Shown here: positions 32,795-43,159 of the stretch, piece by piece
Layout of the letters: every line of letters starts with the position of its first letter
Position numbering within the stretch: position 1 is the stretch's first letter
Assembly (NCBI GenBank): GCA_019671135.1
Contig: JAHRHY010000013.1
Coordinates: forward strand, 1,674,001 to 1,738,000
Source: Linnemannia hyalina
Lineage: Eukaryota; Mortierellomycota; Mortierellomycetes; Mortierellales; Mortierellaceae
Direction: 5' to 3'
Length of the DNA: 64,000 bases
Position numbers and translations under genes: made by a program
Notes under the pieces: model-generated
Database searches by the model: none
Seen by the model: the letters and a program-made list of their open reading frames with translations, nothing else
What the model was told of the DNA's origin: nothing

Positions 32795-35041
32795 ATGCAG
32801 TACGTTCAGCTTACAATCGAGCTCATCACCAAGGCCTTCGAGACATTTTCTTCTAAGAAGGGAGTGGAGTTTACCAAGAAAGATGCAAATAAGATCTTTA
32901 AGGCGCTTGATGAGGATGAGGGAGTAGAGAGATACTACTTTTGTGGTGCAAAGTGCACCAAGTCCAAGCGCAAATGCATGAAGGAAGTTGATGATGAAGG
33001 CATGCATTGTTATGTCCACGATCCTGCGCGCAAGTGTCAAGGCACAACCATTAAGGGCGCTAATTGTGGTAGTGTAGCCAAACTTGGTGAAACATACTGT
33101 GGACGTCATCGAGAGCAGCATAAAGGTCATATGAAAAGCAGTAACAATAAGGCACCTGCCAACAAGCGTACCAAGTCTTCCAAGATAACCAAGAAGACAC
33201 ATACTCCTGAGTTTGTCCCTTCAGATGATGATATGACTTCCGAGGATGAAGAACCAAAGAAGCGAAAGAGAAACAAGCAGGAGTCATCGGATGAGGAGCC
33301 GTCCGATGATGATGAAGAAGATATAATTGCCGTCTCCTTTCCGTTGAGTCCAAAGGTAGTTGACATAACGTCCAAGAAAAATGTACCACTCGCTAATACA
33401 GGCATATGGATGCGTTATGCAACTAATCCAGCTTTCCTGTATGCAAAAAACTATACTGTAAATGGCAAGTACATTATTAAGCTGAAGGAAAAGGACCTCT
33501 ACATTGTATTGTGTCCACCTGAGCTCATGGGGAAAAATCTTCCTGTACCGAAATTATCTGACAAAGAGGTACGTATATTACAAAAGATGGGACTCCAAGA
33601 GGCAACTCCTGCTGATGTAGAAAAAATAGAAGAGTCTTCTGCTGATGAGAATTCTGACGATGATACAGATGATGGTGATACGTCTGATGATGCTGGCTCT
33701 GACGATGATTCCCCTGATGATAAAGACTCTGATGATGGCAAGTCCAATAACAGACCTGATGTAGAATCTGGAGATGATACCTCTAAGGATAACCCTGATG
33801 AAAAACTATCTCATAAAAAGTCATCTAAGGATGATGAGAAGAAGACTTCTCGAAAGAAAAGGCATTCAGAGATGTCCAAAAATGCAGAGCCATCTTCTAA
33901 TGTAGACGTTTCTAAGGATGGAAAAGATGAACATACATTTGCACTGGCCACAACGGTGCATAACATTAGATCAGAGAAAGACATAGCACGTGCGAAGGAC
34001 AGAGGATGGATGATTCATCCTAATAACGACATGCTTGAGTATGCAACTAAGTTTACGATGAATGGCAAGTACATTGTCAGGCTATCTGGAAAGAATACAT
34101 ACGTTGGCCTGTTTACGCTTGATGCTCTGCGCGGTGTCGGTGATGTTCCAGAGTTGGATATCTTGGAACGCTCCATGCTTAGCAAGATGAAACTTCAACC
34201 ATTGTCTGATGAAGAGAGAAAGACGCTTTTCAACGAGGAGATCGAAGTAGAAGAAGAAGTACCAGTAGAAGGACCAACAGATAAATCCAAGGTGATATGG
34301 AAAAAACTTAACAAGTACTTGGAATATTCCGAGAATGTACTTGTAAATGGAATGCACATTCTCAAGATGCGCAAAAAAGACACTGTAATCGGCTTGATGA
34401 CTGATGACCATATTGCTGCAGAGAATGTAGAGTGTCATTCTCTTAGCCAGAAGGAAAAAGAGAAGTTGTTTGCTATGGGATTTAAACCGCATGAGCATAA
34501 GCAAAGCTTGCCACAGAAAGATGAGAGCACATGTGAGGATGATAAAGATGCTGAGGGCGATAAAGATGCTGAGGATGACAAAGATGCGGTGGGTGATAAA
34601 GATGCTGAAGATGACAAAGATGCTGAGGGTGATAACGATGCTGAGGATGACAAAGATGCTGAGGGTGATAACGATGCTGAAGATGATAAAGATGCTGAGG
34701 ATGATAAAGATGCTGAGGATGTTATGTGGAAAAGGTACCCTAAAGATAAAAGCTCCTCGGGTATAATCGTCATAGATAAAGACGAAATTAAATGGACAAC
34801 ATGTTCGTTTGACAAGAAGCATGAATATGCAACCAACTACCTTTTCGACGGATGTCATCTGCTCAAGAGGTACGAAGAGGACATTATTGTTGGACTGCTG
34901 TATAAGATACCTGCAAACGGTGACAGTAACTATAGTCGAGACAAATTTACCAACAACAAACAAAAGCAGAAGTTAATTGCCATGGGGTTCACGATCGAGG
35001 AATTGCCTAAATTGTACTCTCCAGATGTAAAGTTTTGGTAG
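32795..35041 (+). CDS. Cys-rich repeat-domain protein, copy B, full length
   Basis: 748 aa, intronless. Residues 1-45 are a helical leader (MQYVQLTIELITKAFETFS). Residues 57-114 form a Cys/His cluster (YFCGAKCTKSKRKC ... NCGSVAKLGETYCGRH), probably zinc-binding. A basic, Lys/Ser-rich linker follows. Then come four copies of an about 80-residue unit (WMRYATNPAF, WMIHPNNDMLEYA, WKKLNKYLEYS, WTTCSFDKKHEYA), each with hydrophobic NGKYI(I/V)(K/R)L and Y(V/I)GL strands and a closing K-M-GL/F helix, separated by long acidic DDKDAEGD repeats (about residues 585-645). Family unknown to me. The shape suggests a nuclear or structural protein. Context: within AT-rich mobile DNA, downstream of a transposase and upstream of a Rep-like gene. 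Confidence 0.65.
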   Translation: MQYVQLTIELITKAFETFSSKKGVEFTKKDANKIFKALDEDEGVERYYFCGAKCTKSKRKCMKEVDDEGMHCYVHDPARKCQGTTIKGANCGSVAKLGETYCGRHREQHKGHMKSSNNKAPANKRTKSSKITKKTHTPEFVPSDDDMTSEDEEPKKRKRNKQESSDEEPSDDDEEDIIAVSFPLSPKVVDITSKKNVPLANTGIWMRYATNPAFLYAKNYTVNGKYIIKLKEKDLYIVLCPPELMGKNLPVPKLSDKEVRILQKMGLQEATPADVEKIEESSADENSDDDTDDGDTSDDAGSDDDSPDDKDSDDGKSNNRPDVESGDDTSKDNPDEKLSHKKSSKDDEKKTSRKKRHSEMSKNAEPSSNVDVSKDGKDEHTFALATTVHNIRSEKDIARAKDRGWMIHPNNDMLEYATKFTMNGKYIVRLSGKNTYVGLFTLDALRGVGDVPELDILERSMLSKMKLQPLSDEERKTLFNEEIEVEEEVPVEGPTDKSKVIWKKLNKYLEYSENVLVNGMHILKMRKKDTVIGLMTDDHIAAENVECHSLSQKEKEKLFAMGFKPHEHKQSLPQKDESTCEDDKDAEGDKDAEDDKDAVGDKDAEDDKDAEGDNDAEDDKDAEGDNDAEDDKDAEDDKDAEDVMWKRYPKDKSSSGIIVIDKDEIKWTTCSFDKKHEYATNYLFDGCHLLKRYEEDIIVGLLYKIPANGDSNYSRDKFTNNKQKQKLIAMGFTIEELPKLYSPDVKFW

Positions 35042-35163
35042 TTGTTGAGACAGATGAAGAGTAGATATTTTAAAAACTATCCAATTGTCAACAGTTGGCA
35101 TTTGTGGTTGTATATATAGCATGAACTTTTTAAAAATGTAACATGTCTTCGACACTTCCACCT

Positions 35164-35661
35164 AGGAGGCCTTTCAAGTCCAAATTATCATATGGTGTTT
35201 GTTACATCTCTGCAGATCTTGACGATATCCACCGCGTCCATTAGAGGAGAGTGTATGTATGATATCAACCATTTAAAACAACCACTGTAACATTCCTTGC
35301 GCGATTATCCTACTAAACACAACTACATTCTCCAAACAACAAAGTCTTCTTATTTTTCGCTCACCAATATCTTGAATGTGTTCATCTACTATTAAACTGT
35401 AACCCTCACTGCAAGATTCGACAGAGTAGTTCTTGTATGTGATCATCTAAAGCACTTGTATTCTCAACTGTATCTTTGTCGTGAAATACAGGGGAGAGAT
35501 TACATTTTAAAAATTCTTGTGCTGTCTATTGCTATTTTATTCTGTGTTCTGTTGCCCACTATGAAGAGATATGCCAGTTATGGAAGTCAACACTCCGTTC
35601 CTTGGACTTTGGATATTTTTTATATGCCTTTTTATATCCTCTGCACATGAAGGGGCCGCTA
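35164..35661 (+). repeat. About 490-bp terminal repeat, copy 2 (same orientation as copy 1)
   Basis: Begins CACCTAGGAGGCCTTTCAAG (from 35157) and ends CATGAAGGGGCCGCTAAG. The second half is identical by eye to 23472-23956 over at least 260 bases. The AT-rich DNA following it (35690-35820) resembles 58950-59060, which follows the right terminus of the 57.2 kb element. No transposase follows this copy. Confidence 0.75.
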
Positions 35662-35839
35662 AGTATTACAATGTTTAATGTTGACATACTTTAGGTAAGC
35701 CCACGATTTGCACGACGTTTAATATTATTACACTTTGGTTAACTTACAATTGTTATAGCATTTATTGTTATACAGATTGTAGGTAATTACGACAATGGTA
35801 AAAACAGAGATATCGCAATTAGACCATGTATTGTGGGTA

Positions 35840-36910
35840 GTTGTAGATATAACAATTATATCGTTTAAAATAGACGTTCTTAAAACACATCACATATTTT
35901 ATAATGCAAATGGCTATTATATTACAACGTTTCTATTGCATTTTGTGTCATAACAAGATAGAAAAAATGTGTTGTTAATAGAGTAATTATATCGTTAAAA
36001 ATAGACGTTTCTTAAAACACATCACATATTTCGTGATGCAAATGGGTATGAACATTGTAACATTTCTATCGCATTTTGTGTGATAATAAGGTAGAGAAAA
36101 TGTGTTGTTAACAGAGTAATCATGTCATTTAAAATAGACGTTTCTTAAAACGTATCACATATTTCGTGATGCAAATGTGTATGAACATTGTAACATTTCT
36201 ATCGCATTTTGTATGATAATAAGGTAGAGAAAATGTGTTGTTTAAAGAGCAATTATGTCGTTAAAAATAGACGTTTCTTAAAACACATCACATATTTCGT
36301 GATGCAAATGGGTATGAACATTGTAACATTTCTATCGCATTTTGTGTGATAACAAGACAGAAAAAAGAAGTTGTTAACAGAATAATTATGTCGTTTAAAA
36401 TAGACGTTTCTTAAAACGTATCCCATATTTCGTGATGCAAATGGGTATGAACATCGTGGCGTTTCTATCGCATTTTGTGTGATAATAAGGTAGAGAAAAT
36501 GTGTTGTTAACAGAGTAATTATGTCGTTTAAAATAGACGTTTCTTAAAACGTATCACATATTTCGTGATGCAAATGGGTATGAACATTGTAACATTTCTA
36601 TCGCATTTTGTGTGATAATAAGGTAGAGAAAATGTGTTGTTTAAAGAGCAATTATGTCGTTAAAAATGGACGTTTCTTAAAACACATCACATATTTCGTG
36701 ATGCAAATGGGTATGAACATTGTAACATTTCTATCGCATTTTGTGTGATAACAAGACAGAAAAAAGAAGTTGTTAACAGAATAATTATGTCGTTTAAAAT
36801 AGACGTTTCTTAAAACGTATCCCATATTTCGTGATGCAAATGGGTATGAACATTGTGACATTTCTATCGCATTTTGTGTGATAACAAGACAGAAAAAAGA
36901 AGTTGTATAA
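35840..36910. repeat. Eight tandem copies of a 132-bp AT-rich repeat
   Basis: The word TAGACGTTTCTTAAAAC recurs at about 35872, 36003, 36136, 36268, 36402, 36534, 36667 and 36800, spacing 131-134. Each unit also has ATCACATATTTCGTGAT (an imperfect palindrome), ATGCAAATGGGTATGAAC and TCTATCGCATTTTGTG. Variants alternate (for example GGTAGAGAAAATGTG versus GACAGAAAAAAGAAG), suggesting expansion by blocks of more than one unit. The array lies 370 bases before two ORFs including a Rep-like protein. It may be an origin-type iteron array or a simple satellite. Confidence 0.85.
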
Positions 36911-37275
36911 ATAAAAGTTATGTAGACTTAGGAAATGTCTATAAAATATCGTTTGTATACTTTGGTGGTTGGGAGAAAATTGGTGGTTACAAAAAAGTGG
37001 TCGCAAAACCGCCATGATGAAATACTTTAACATCTGGTTGAGGGGCTTGCTCCCCTATCGTGTTTATCGTTAATAGTTTTAAAAAATCCAAAAGTGTGTT
37101 ATATAAAGGAATTTTTGCTAATAGTTTACGTTTAAATTCTGTTGAAATAGATGATATATGCATTATATTTCTATCCAATCTATCATGGAATATGAGATAA
37201 CTTCTTTTATAGTGCAACAAATCTAAAAGTGTATTGTAGTATAGGCATTCTTCCTAATGGTTTACTAGTTATGCA
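36911..37275. other. AT-rich leader, no gene seen
   Basis: Contains a TTTTAAAAAA motif at 37077 and two similar phrases about a reading of AAATC(C/T)AAAAGTGT(G/A)TT (37085 and 37211), a short direct duplication. No open frame with recognisable content. Confidence 0.35.
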
Positions 37276-37521
37276 ATGCCAACACTTAAAGAAATTAAGC
37301 AAATAATAGCCATTTATATACATGAGCATCATATGCATCCTACAATGGCAATGTACTTGAGAGCTGTTTTGTTACGTGGTAAGTCTCAGCAAGAACTTAA
37401 TGGTATGTCAAAGGAAGAACTGTGGGGATTAGTAGACTTTTTTGCACCAGATTTACAAAAACATATGCATACAATTGGTGCATTATCATGGTCAGCACAC
37501 AGAAAATTTGCTTCAGAGTAA
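37276..37521 (+). CDS. Small helical protein of unknown function, 81 aa
   Basis: MPTLKEIKQIIAIYIHEHH begins a compact, mostly helical protein ending SAHRKFASE. It has an internal KSQQELNGMSKEELW helix-turn, reminiscent of SAP or HeH-like folds but without clear proof. It ends 55 bases before the Rep-like gene on the same strand; a GGTTTTTAAAAAG motif lies between (37524-37536), so each gene probably has its own transcription start. Confidence 0.5.
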   Translation: MPTLKEIKQIIAIYIHEHHMHPTMAMYLRAVLLRGKSQQELNGMSKEELWGLVDFFAPDLQKHMHTIGALSWSAHRKFASE

Positions 37522-37576
37522 AGTGGTTTTTAAAAAGTTTGTAGTACATATCTCTGCAAACAGTAAGCTTTTCAAC

Positions 37577-39055
37577 ATGTCCGCTATACCTAAATCCATT
37601 AACAAGGCGCTGAACTCATATGCCCATCTTATCTCTGATGTGGGCAAAGAGATTGCATTGCCTGGCAAACCGAAGACTGGCTGGAAAAAGTACTCAGAGA
37701 TATTCTGCGATAGTTTAATACTCTGGGGATTGCACAACCGGGCTGCACTTGTTGACGAGCAGCGCAAAAACACCACTTCCAATATTCGCGAAGCTTTTAA
37801 AGACCTCGATGTTAGCCACTCCATGGTTAAAGTTGTTAACGAGGGTTATATCAAAGACAATAGTTTTTTTAGCTCTAAACTACTAGAAAAACATAGAAAA
37901 AAGTTTAGAAGTACGGCCTTATACCATGCAGGATATTTCAGCATTAAGGTAACGCTCAATGAACTGGAGGCCATCTCTTTAATTTCCGAGTTACCACCAA
38001 TATTTCATGAGCTTGAGGTTGACTATGTTATTCTCCATGATATAGACATTGCTACGGATTGTAGATATGTTACAAGCCGTCCAATTCTTCAGCAATACCT
38101 TCAAGAGAGATTTGGAGAAGATTTGGATATTGCCGACGATCTCCATAAGGTTGGTAACCACTGTCTCTCTTGGTTTGGAGTTACCGAAAAAGACCAAAAG
38201 GTCCGTTGTAAGGTTTATAACAAACTTGTACAGATGTTGGAGAGTGCTGAAGTAAAAATGTCGTTGGGTTCAAGAATGGAAAATTTTGTTATGGATGTGG
38301 ATAAGGACCTACATAAGAGACTTCGAAAGGCGAAGAAAACAGGTCTAACAAGACTTGAACTTACCTTTTATGGACAGGAGATATATACATTCTCCTATTA
38401 TAAAGGAGTCTTGGATGCCACAAAGGAAGAGATCCAAGAATGTCCCACCTTCTGCGTAAAACACAAGGCATATTGGAAGTATATAGTTGGTAATATATCA
38501 TCCATGGTAGGTATTCATGTAACAAGGGGTGAAAAATCGGCATTCGCATATTGCCATTGGTGGAACTCTGTTACAGGTAAGAAGTATGGTTCATATCGTA
38601 ACAATGTCGAGAAAGAGGAAGCAATGACGTTGTTAGCCAACTATAGCTTCAACGATAGACCAATATACTTTTTGGAGGTTGAGATGGATGAGAATAGCAT
38701 TAAGGATATTACAGTTACCAAGTACAAACGGCCTGACGAATGTACAGCAATAACACTTGTTGCAGGAGCACATAAAGGCATGTACCCATACATTTACGAT
38801 GATGACGTTTTACAATTCGAGGATATGGGTATAGTGGAGGTGGATAATGTAAAGATCCAATGGCCTGAGAGAAGAATCCGCAAAGGTGCACCACCAATTG
38901 TTAATATTCATCTAGAAAACATGAATGGTGAGAATTTTATACAAGTCCATGATAGAGCTATCCACAAAGCAACATACAAAGCTGGATATAATGTACTTGA
39001 AATAAATACCAGCTATACAGTCATAGCAATTGCAATGGATATGTATCACAACTAG
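37577..39055 (+). CDS. Rep-like protein of the AT-rich block; last codons displaced by a Helitron
   Basis: A 492-aa intronless frame from MSAIPKSINKALNSYAH. Motifs: VILHDIDIATDC near residue 153, KVRCKVYNKLVQMLES near 210, and TRLELTFYGQE near 257. This series resembles the R-x-D-x-A-x-D / (R/K)-x-YNK-x-E / R-x-E series in Rep_trans and phage replication initiators, but the similarity is weak and by eye; no HUH pair is evident. The rest is alpha/beta with no other motif. Helitron DNA starts at 39052 and supplies the stop (AACTAG). Joining the DNA across the Helitron cluster at 50518 adds four codons and a stop at 50531-50533, so the protein is nearly whole. The 132-bp array upstream would fit a replication role. 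Confidence 0.5.
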   Translation: MSAIPKSINKALNSYAHLISDVGKEIALPGKPKTGWKKYSEIFCDSLILWGLHNRAALVDEQRKNTTSNIREAFKDLDVSHSMVKVVNEGYIKDNSFFSSKLLEKHRKKFRSTALYHAGYFSIKVTLNELEAISLISELPPIFHELEVDYVILHDIDIATDCRYVTSRPILQQYLQERFGEDLDIADDLHKVGNHCLSWFGVTEKDQKVRCKVYNKLVQMLESAEVKMSLGSRMENFVMDVDKDLHKRLRKAKKTGLTRLELTFYGQEIYTFSYYKGVLDATKEEIQECPTFCVKHKAYWKYIVGNISSMVGIHVTRGEKSAFAYCHWWNSVTGKKYGSYRNNVEKEEAMTLLANYSFNDRPIYFLEVEMDENSIKDITVTKYKRPDECTAITLVAGAHKGMYPYIYDDDVLQFEDMGIVEVDNVKIQWPERRIRKGAPPIVNIHLENMNGENFIQVHDRAIHKATYKAGYNVLEINTSYTVIAIAMDMYHN

Positions 39056-41991
39056 AATAGTACCCGCGGCTTCGCTCGCGGAGGTGTGGGGCAGGTGTGA
39101 ATTGACAAAAAAGTGGTGGTGGTTGAATATTGCAAAGTTTATTTGTGATTGTCAGTTCCTCATTTCTCTCTCGCTTTTCTATTTGATTTTTTTTTTTGCC
39201 TTCACTTTTTTTTTTCGTTTTGCCCTCCCTTCCTTATTTTTTGACGTCGTATTTCCACAACTCGTGACGGCGCGCCAGGCCTGACTGATCCAAGCCACGG
39301 CCACGGGAAGGAAGTGTGAGACGGACCCCTGGGAGCCCGAATGCCTATAGTTACACAACTTGGGTCGTATGAATGCCATGAAGTGGCGAGCACCGAGCCA
39401 GCCCCCCGCATCCCCAACGCGACCTGTCAGGTGAGATGAGTCGAGATCTCGGGTCAAAGATATTATGCAGCAGTCTCCTTTCTTTCCTTTAAATGCAATA
39501 CCATCTTACCATGTAAGTGTTGTACAACCTTCTCGTCCGCCTCACTCAGACCTTGTTTGACAAATCGACTCGTTGCCTTGGCGGGCCAAATCCTGTCCCT
39601 GTCGGTTTCCCTCTCTTGCTCAAACCCGCCTTCTTCTCGAGCTGTTATTTCTTGGGTCTTCCCCTATTCGACCGTCGCCCTTGCAACGTACGTGCCATAT
39701 CTCCATACTTCCAAAGTCTTCTATCGCACTTGCAATATCTTTTTTTCTTTTTGCCTCCCTCTGGCAGACGGTCAACGCATGTCACGGTTCTTTGAGCTGG
39801 TACCAAAGGACGTAAAGGCAATGGCATTGTTGAAGGTCCGGATGGTTGCAAGAAATAGCCCGGAGAAAAAGGTACCACCTCTGAAAGGCTTTGTAATTCA
39901 TCAAGGGAAGCTTCAATGACCGGCGTTTTGACTCTTAGACAGCAGAAAGCGTAGATTGGCGATTGTACGTCCAACACACTCCTGCGTTTCAAAAGAAATG
40001 ATTAAATCGGTATCAATAAAAAGAGGGACGGATATAAATTAGCTGTAGGTAATATCGTAGACGGTTACCTCTATCCAATGTAAAGCACACAATGAGAGCA
40101 TACCACGCTCATCGATCCCATGATCATGTACACTGTGTTGTCCTGATTCTTAACAGCTATTCTATTTCCAAAAACACTTAGATCAGCAGGAGCAACAGGA
40201 GCAGCAGGGGCAACAGGAGCAGCGGGAGCAGCAAGGACCGTAGAAGGAGTAGGAGCAAGAGATTCTGCAACGATCATGCGCTGCCTGCTCATAAGGCAAT
40301 CCGGATGAGTTGTACAATGATGATGGAGTTGTCTGCAAGCATTACAGTTCATAGCAGAGGACTGAGGTGCATCATGCAATGCGATGGCAATAGCTTGCTC
40401 ATGTTACCTAAATGGGTCGGAATGGTTGGCGCCGGGCTGGAACCATGCGTGGCTGCTACAATCATGCGTGACTGGGACAACCTGTGTCAGCCGGCTGTTC
40501 TCCTTCAGTAGGCGAGGGCTTGGGATCCCGTTTGGCGTAGTAGTAAAGCGTCCTCCTCGCAATTTTGAGGTCCTGGGTTTGAGTCCTAGGAGAGCGTTTG
40601 ACTTGGCGCATGATCTCCTCATCTTACACTCAAAGAGTTGAGGGCTCCCCCCTCTTCTACAGCACAAAGTCTTCCCTCAAATTCAGAGTCTTGCCGCTGC
40701 CCCCTACACATTTCTTTCTCAAGTACCGCCTTTAGAAATAAAAAAAACCCTGGTGGCTTGTTGCACCACTGGGGCTGTTCTCTCCTTACTGAGCCTTCCT
40801 ATGGGAAGGTTCAATTTAAACAAAAAAATCCATCAGCAGGTCGTCGTTGTCGCTTATGTTACCTAAATGGGCCGGAATGGTAGGCCTTAGGCTGGAAGCA
40901 TTCTCCCGGTACCAATGCCTCCGCCGCCTGATCGATGGCCCATCTTCACCCCCTTCACCCTCCCACTGAACCGTTGTCTAACTTGTAGTCTCAAACTATT
41001 GAACCACGTCAGCAATTGCGGCGTAAGCATCCTCGTCTGAAATAGCATCAAAGCTTGTTTCGCAGTTGTCGTCATTATAAATTAGGAGTTGTGCTGCAAA
41101 GAGGCGGCAATCCGAGCAATTGTGGTCTGTTTGCCCTAAAATTACCGTTTGTTTTCATTTATAGTAGGGTCAGTGACAACTTGTCGACCTTTGGTGACCG
41201 TTTCCACGTCCACAATACTTGGCACACCTACTGATGGAGGAGGAAGAGGAGGGAAAAGAGAGAAAAGAGGGGGGGAAAGAAGAGGAGGAAGAAGAAAAAG
41301 AGGAGAAATGAGGAGGAAGAGTAAGGGGTGATGGGATTGAGTTTGGCAGTGATCGTGGTGGTACATTTGGTGGAAAGGAAGTGCAGAGTGGAGGAAGTAG
41401 AGGGCGCGGTAGCAGTAGATCGACCTTGTTGAGTTGGTCGCCTTGGTACGTCTGTATCCTGTAAAGGCCGTAAAAGGAACGACATCGGGCGCGGAAGTGG
41501 TGGTAAGAGTGACACGGTGAGAGCGAGTGGAAGGCATACTGGCTACTGACAGATAAAAAAAAAAAAAAAAAAAAAAAAGAGGAAGGAAAGGAAAGGAAAG
41601 GAAAGGAAAGGAAAGAAAATATGCTTGCCCGTGAAAGAGAAAGGCTCTCTCCATTCTCCATTTTCGTATTTTAACATGCTTAATGCTTACCGGCAGATCT
41701 TCTTACCGGCATGGCTCTCATTCCGCAGTCGCATTTTAACATGCTTACCGGCAGATCTGCTTACCGGTATGGCTCTGATTGCAACCCTCATCCATCTCTC
41801 ATTTTTAATTTAATTAACTTTAAACTAAAAAAAACGCACATTTGCACACATACACCAAACACACACCACACACGCACACACACACACATACACATACACA
41901 CCACACACACATACATTGAGAAAGAGAAAGAAAGAACATCACATGATTTACGTATATCAGGTGATCGGTGCAGTCGCTTTGTATTAGTAGA
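39052..41991 (-). mobile_element. Non-autonomous Helitron H1, 2.94 kb
   Basis: On the minus strand it begins TCTACTAATACAAAGCG (41991 downward) and ends in the family hairpin plus CTAG at 39052, followed by host T. The interior has degraded pieces of the autonomous element's two genes: the start MPSTRSHRVTLTTTSA of the accessory protein and the exon containing CNACRQLHHHC and AAPVAPAAPVAPADL of the Rep/helicase gene, but no Rep or helicase domain. It also carries a tRNA-derived SINE. It is a nearly perfect inverted copy of 50749-53687. Confidence 0.85.
40512..40838 (+). mobile_element. tRNA-derived SINE inside H1
   Basis: A-box-like TGGCGTAGTAGT at 40532-40543 and B-box GGGTTTGAGTCC at 40575-40586, spaced as in a tRNA promoter, with CCTGG/CTAGG forming the T stem. 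A tRNA-unrelated body follows to about 40838. The related Helitron at 60750-62219 lacks this piece at the corresponding point (near 62195), giving an empty site and thus evidence of insertion. No intact tRNA cloverleaf, so not a tRNA gene. Confidence 0.6.
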
Positions 41992-42923
41992 CTAGAATAG
42001 TACCCGCGGCTTCGCTCGCGGAGGTGTGGAGCAAGTGTGAATTGATAAAAAAGTGGTGGTGGTTGAATATTGCAAAGTTTATTTGTGTTTGTTAGTTCCT
42101 CATTTCTCTCTCACTTTTCTATTTCTGTCTTCACTTTTTTTTTTCGTTTTGCCCTCCCTTCCTTTTTTTTTCTTTGTCAGATTCCACAAATCGTGCCAGC
42201 GTGCCAGGCCTGACTAATCCAAGCCACAGCCACGGGGAGGAGGTGTCAGACGGGATCCCTGGGAGCTCGAATGCCTATAGATACACAACTTGGGTCGCAT
42301 GAATGCCATGAAGTGGCGAGCACCGAGCCAGCCCTCCGCATCCCCAATGCGACCTGTCGTGTCTGATGAGCCCTCTGTCAGTCGAGATCTCGGTCAAAGA
42401 TTTTATGCAGCAGTCTCCTTTCTTTCTATCAAATACAACACCGTCTTGCCATGAACGTACTGTACAACCCTCTCGTCCGCCTCATTCAGACTTTGTTTGA
42501 CAAATCGACTCGTTGCCTTGGCGGGCTAAATCCTGTCGGTTTTCCTCCTTTGCTCAAACCTGCCTTCCTCTCTCGAGGTGTTATTCCTTGGGTCATTCCC
42601 TATTCGACCGTCGCCCTTGTAACGTACGTGCCATATCTCCATCCTCCCAAAGTCCTCTATCGCACTCACAATACCTTTTTTTCTTTTCGCTTTCCCTCTG
42701 CCAGGCGGTCAACGCATGTCGAATGTCACGGTACTTTGTACTGGTACCAAAGGATGTAATGTAAAGGCAAAGACACTGTTGAAGGTCCGGGTGGTTGCAA
42801 GAAATACCTCTGAAATGGCTTTGCAATCCAGCAAGGGAAGCTTCGATGGCTGGCATTTTGACTCTTAGGCAGCACACAGAGAAGCGTGGATTAGCGACTG
42901 TACGTCCGACACGCTCCTACGTA
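41992..42923 (-). mobile_element. 5'-truncated Helitron H2
   Basis: Starts on the plus strand with CTAGAATAGTACCCGCGG, the reverse complement of the family 3' terminus, directly abutting the 5' end of H1. Its sequence follows H1 (39052 to about 39985) with moderate divergence up to ACACGCTCCTACG, then stops where the autonomous element begins at about 42924. It has no 5' TC terminus of its own. Confidence 0.75.
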
Positions 42924-43159
42924 TCTCTACTAATACAAAATCGTTATCTCCATCACCTGACTTATCGTAAATCATGTGATGTTCCCTCTTTCTCTTTCTC
43001 ATGGTGTTGTGGTGTGTGTATGGTGTGTATGGTGTATATGTAGTGTGTGTGTAAGTGTTTGTGTGTGTTGTGTGCGTTTTTTTTTTTAGCTTAAAGTTAA
43101 TTAAAATGAAAGTTAATTAAAAATGAGAAAATGATAGATGGATGTGGGATGCGATGAGA

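Noticed and set aside
35840..36910. CRISPR-like array
   Set aside because: The whole 132-bp unit repeats; there are no short repeats alternating with unique spacers, no cas genes, and the context is fungal.
40521..40600. tRNA gene
   Set aside because: A- and B-boxes are present but the acceptor and anticodon stems do not close and a non-tRNA body follows; the same piece is in both Helitron copies, so it is a SINE head.
41142..41654. 170-codon Phe/Ser-rich proteins in H1 and H4 (also 51063-51597)
   Set aside because: They are decayed copies of the accessory-gene start plus homopolymer leader; the reading frame differs between the two copies only by tract length.
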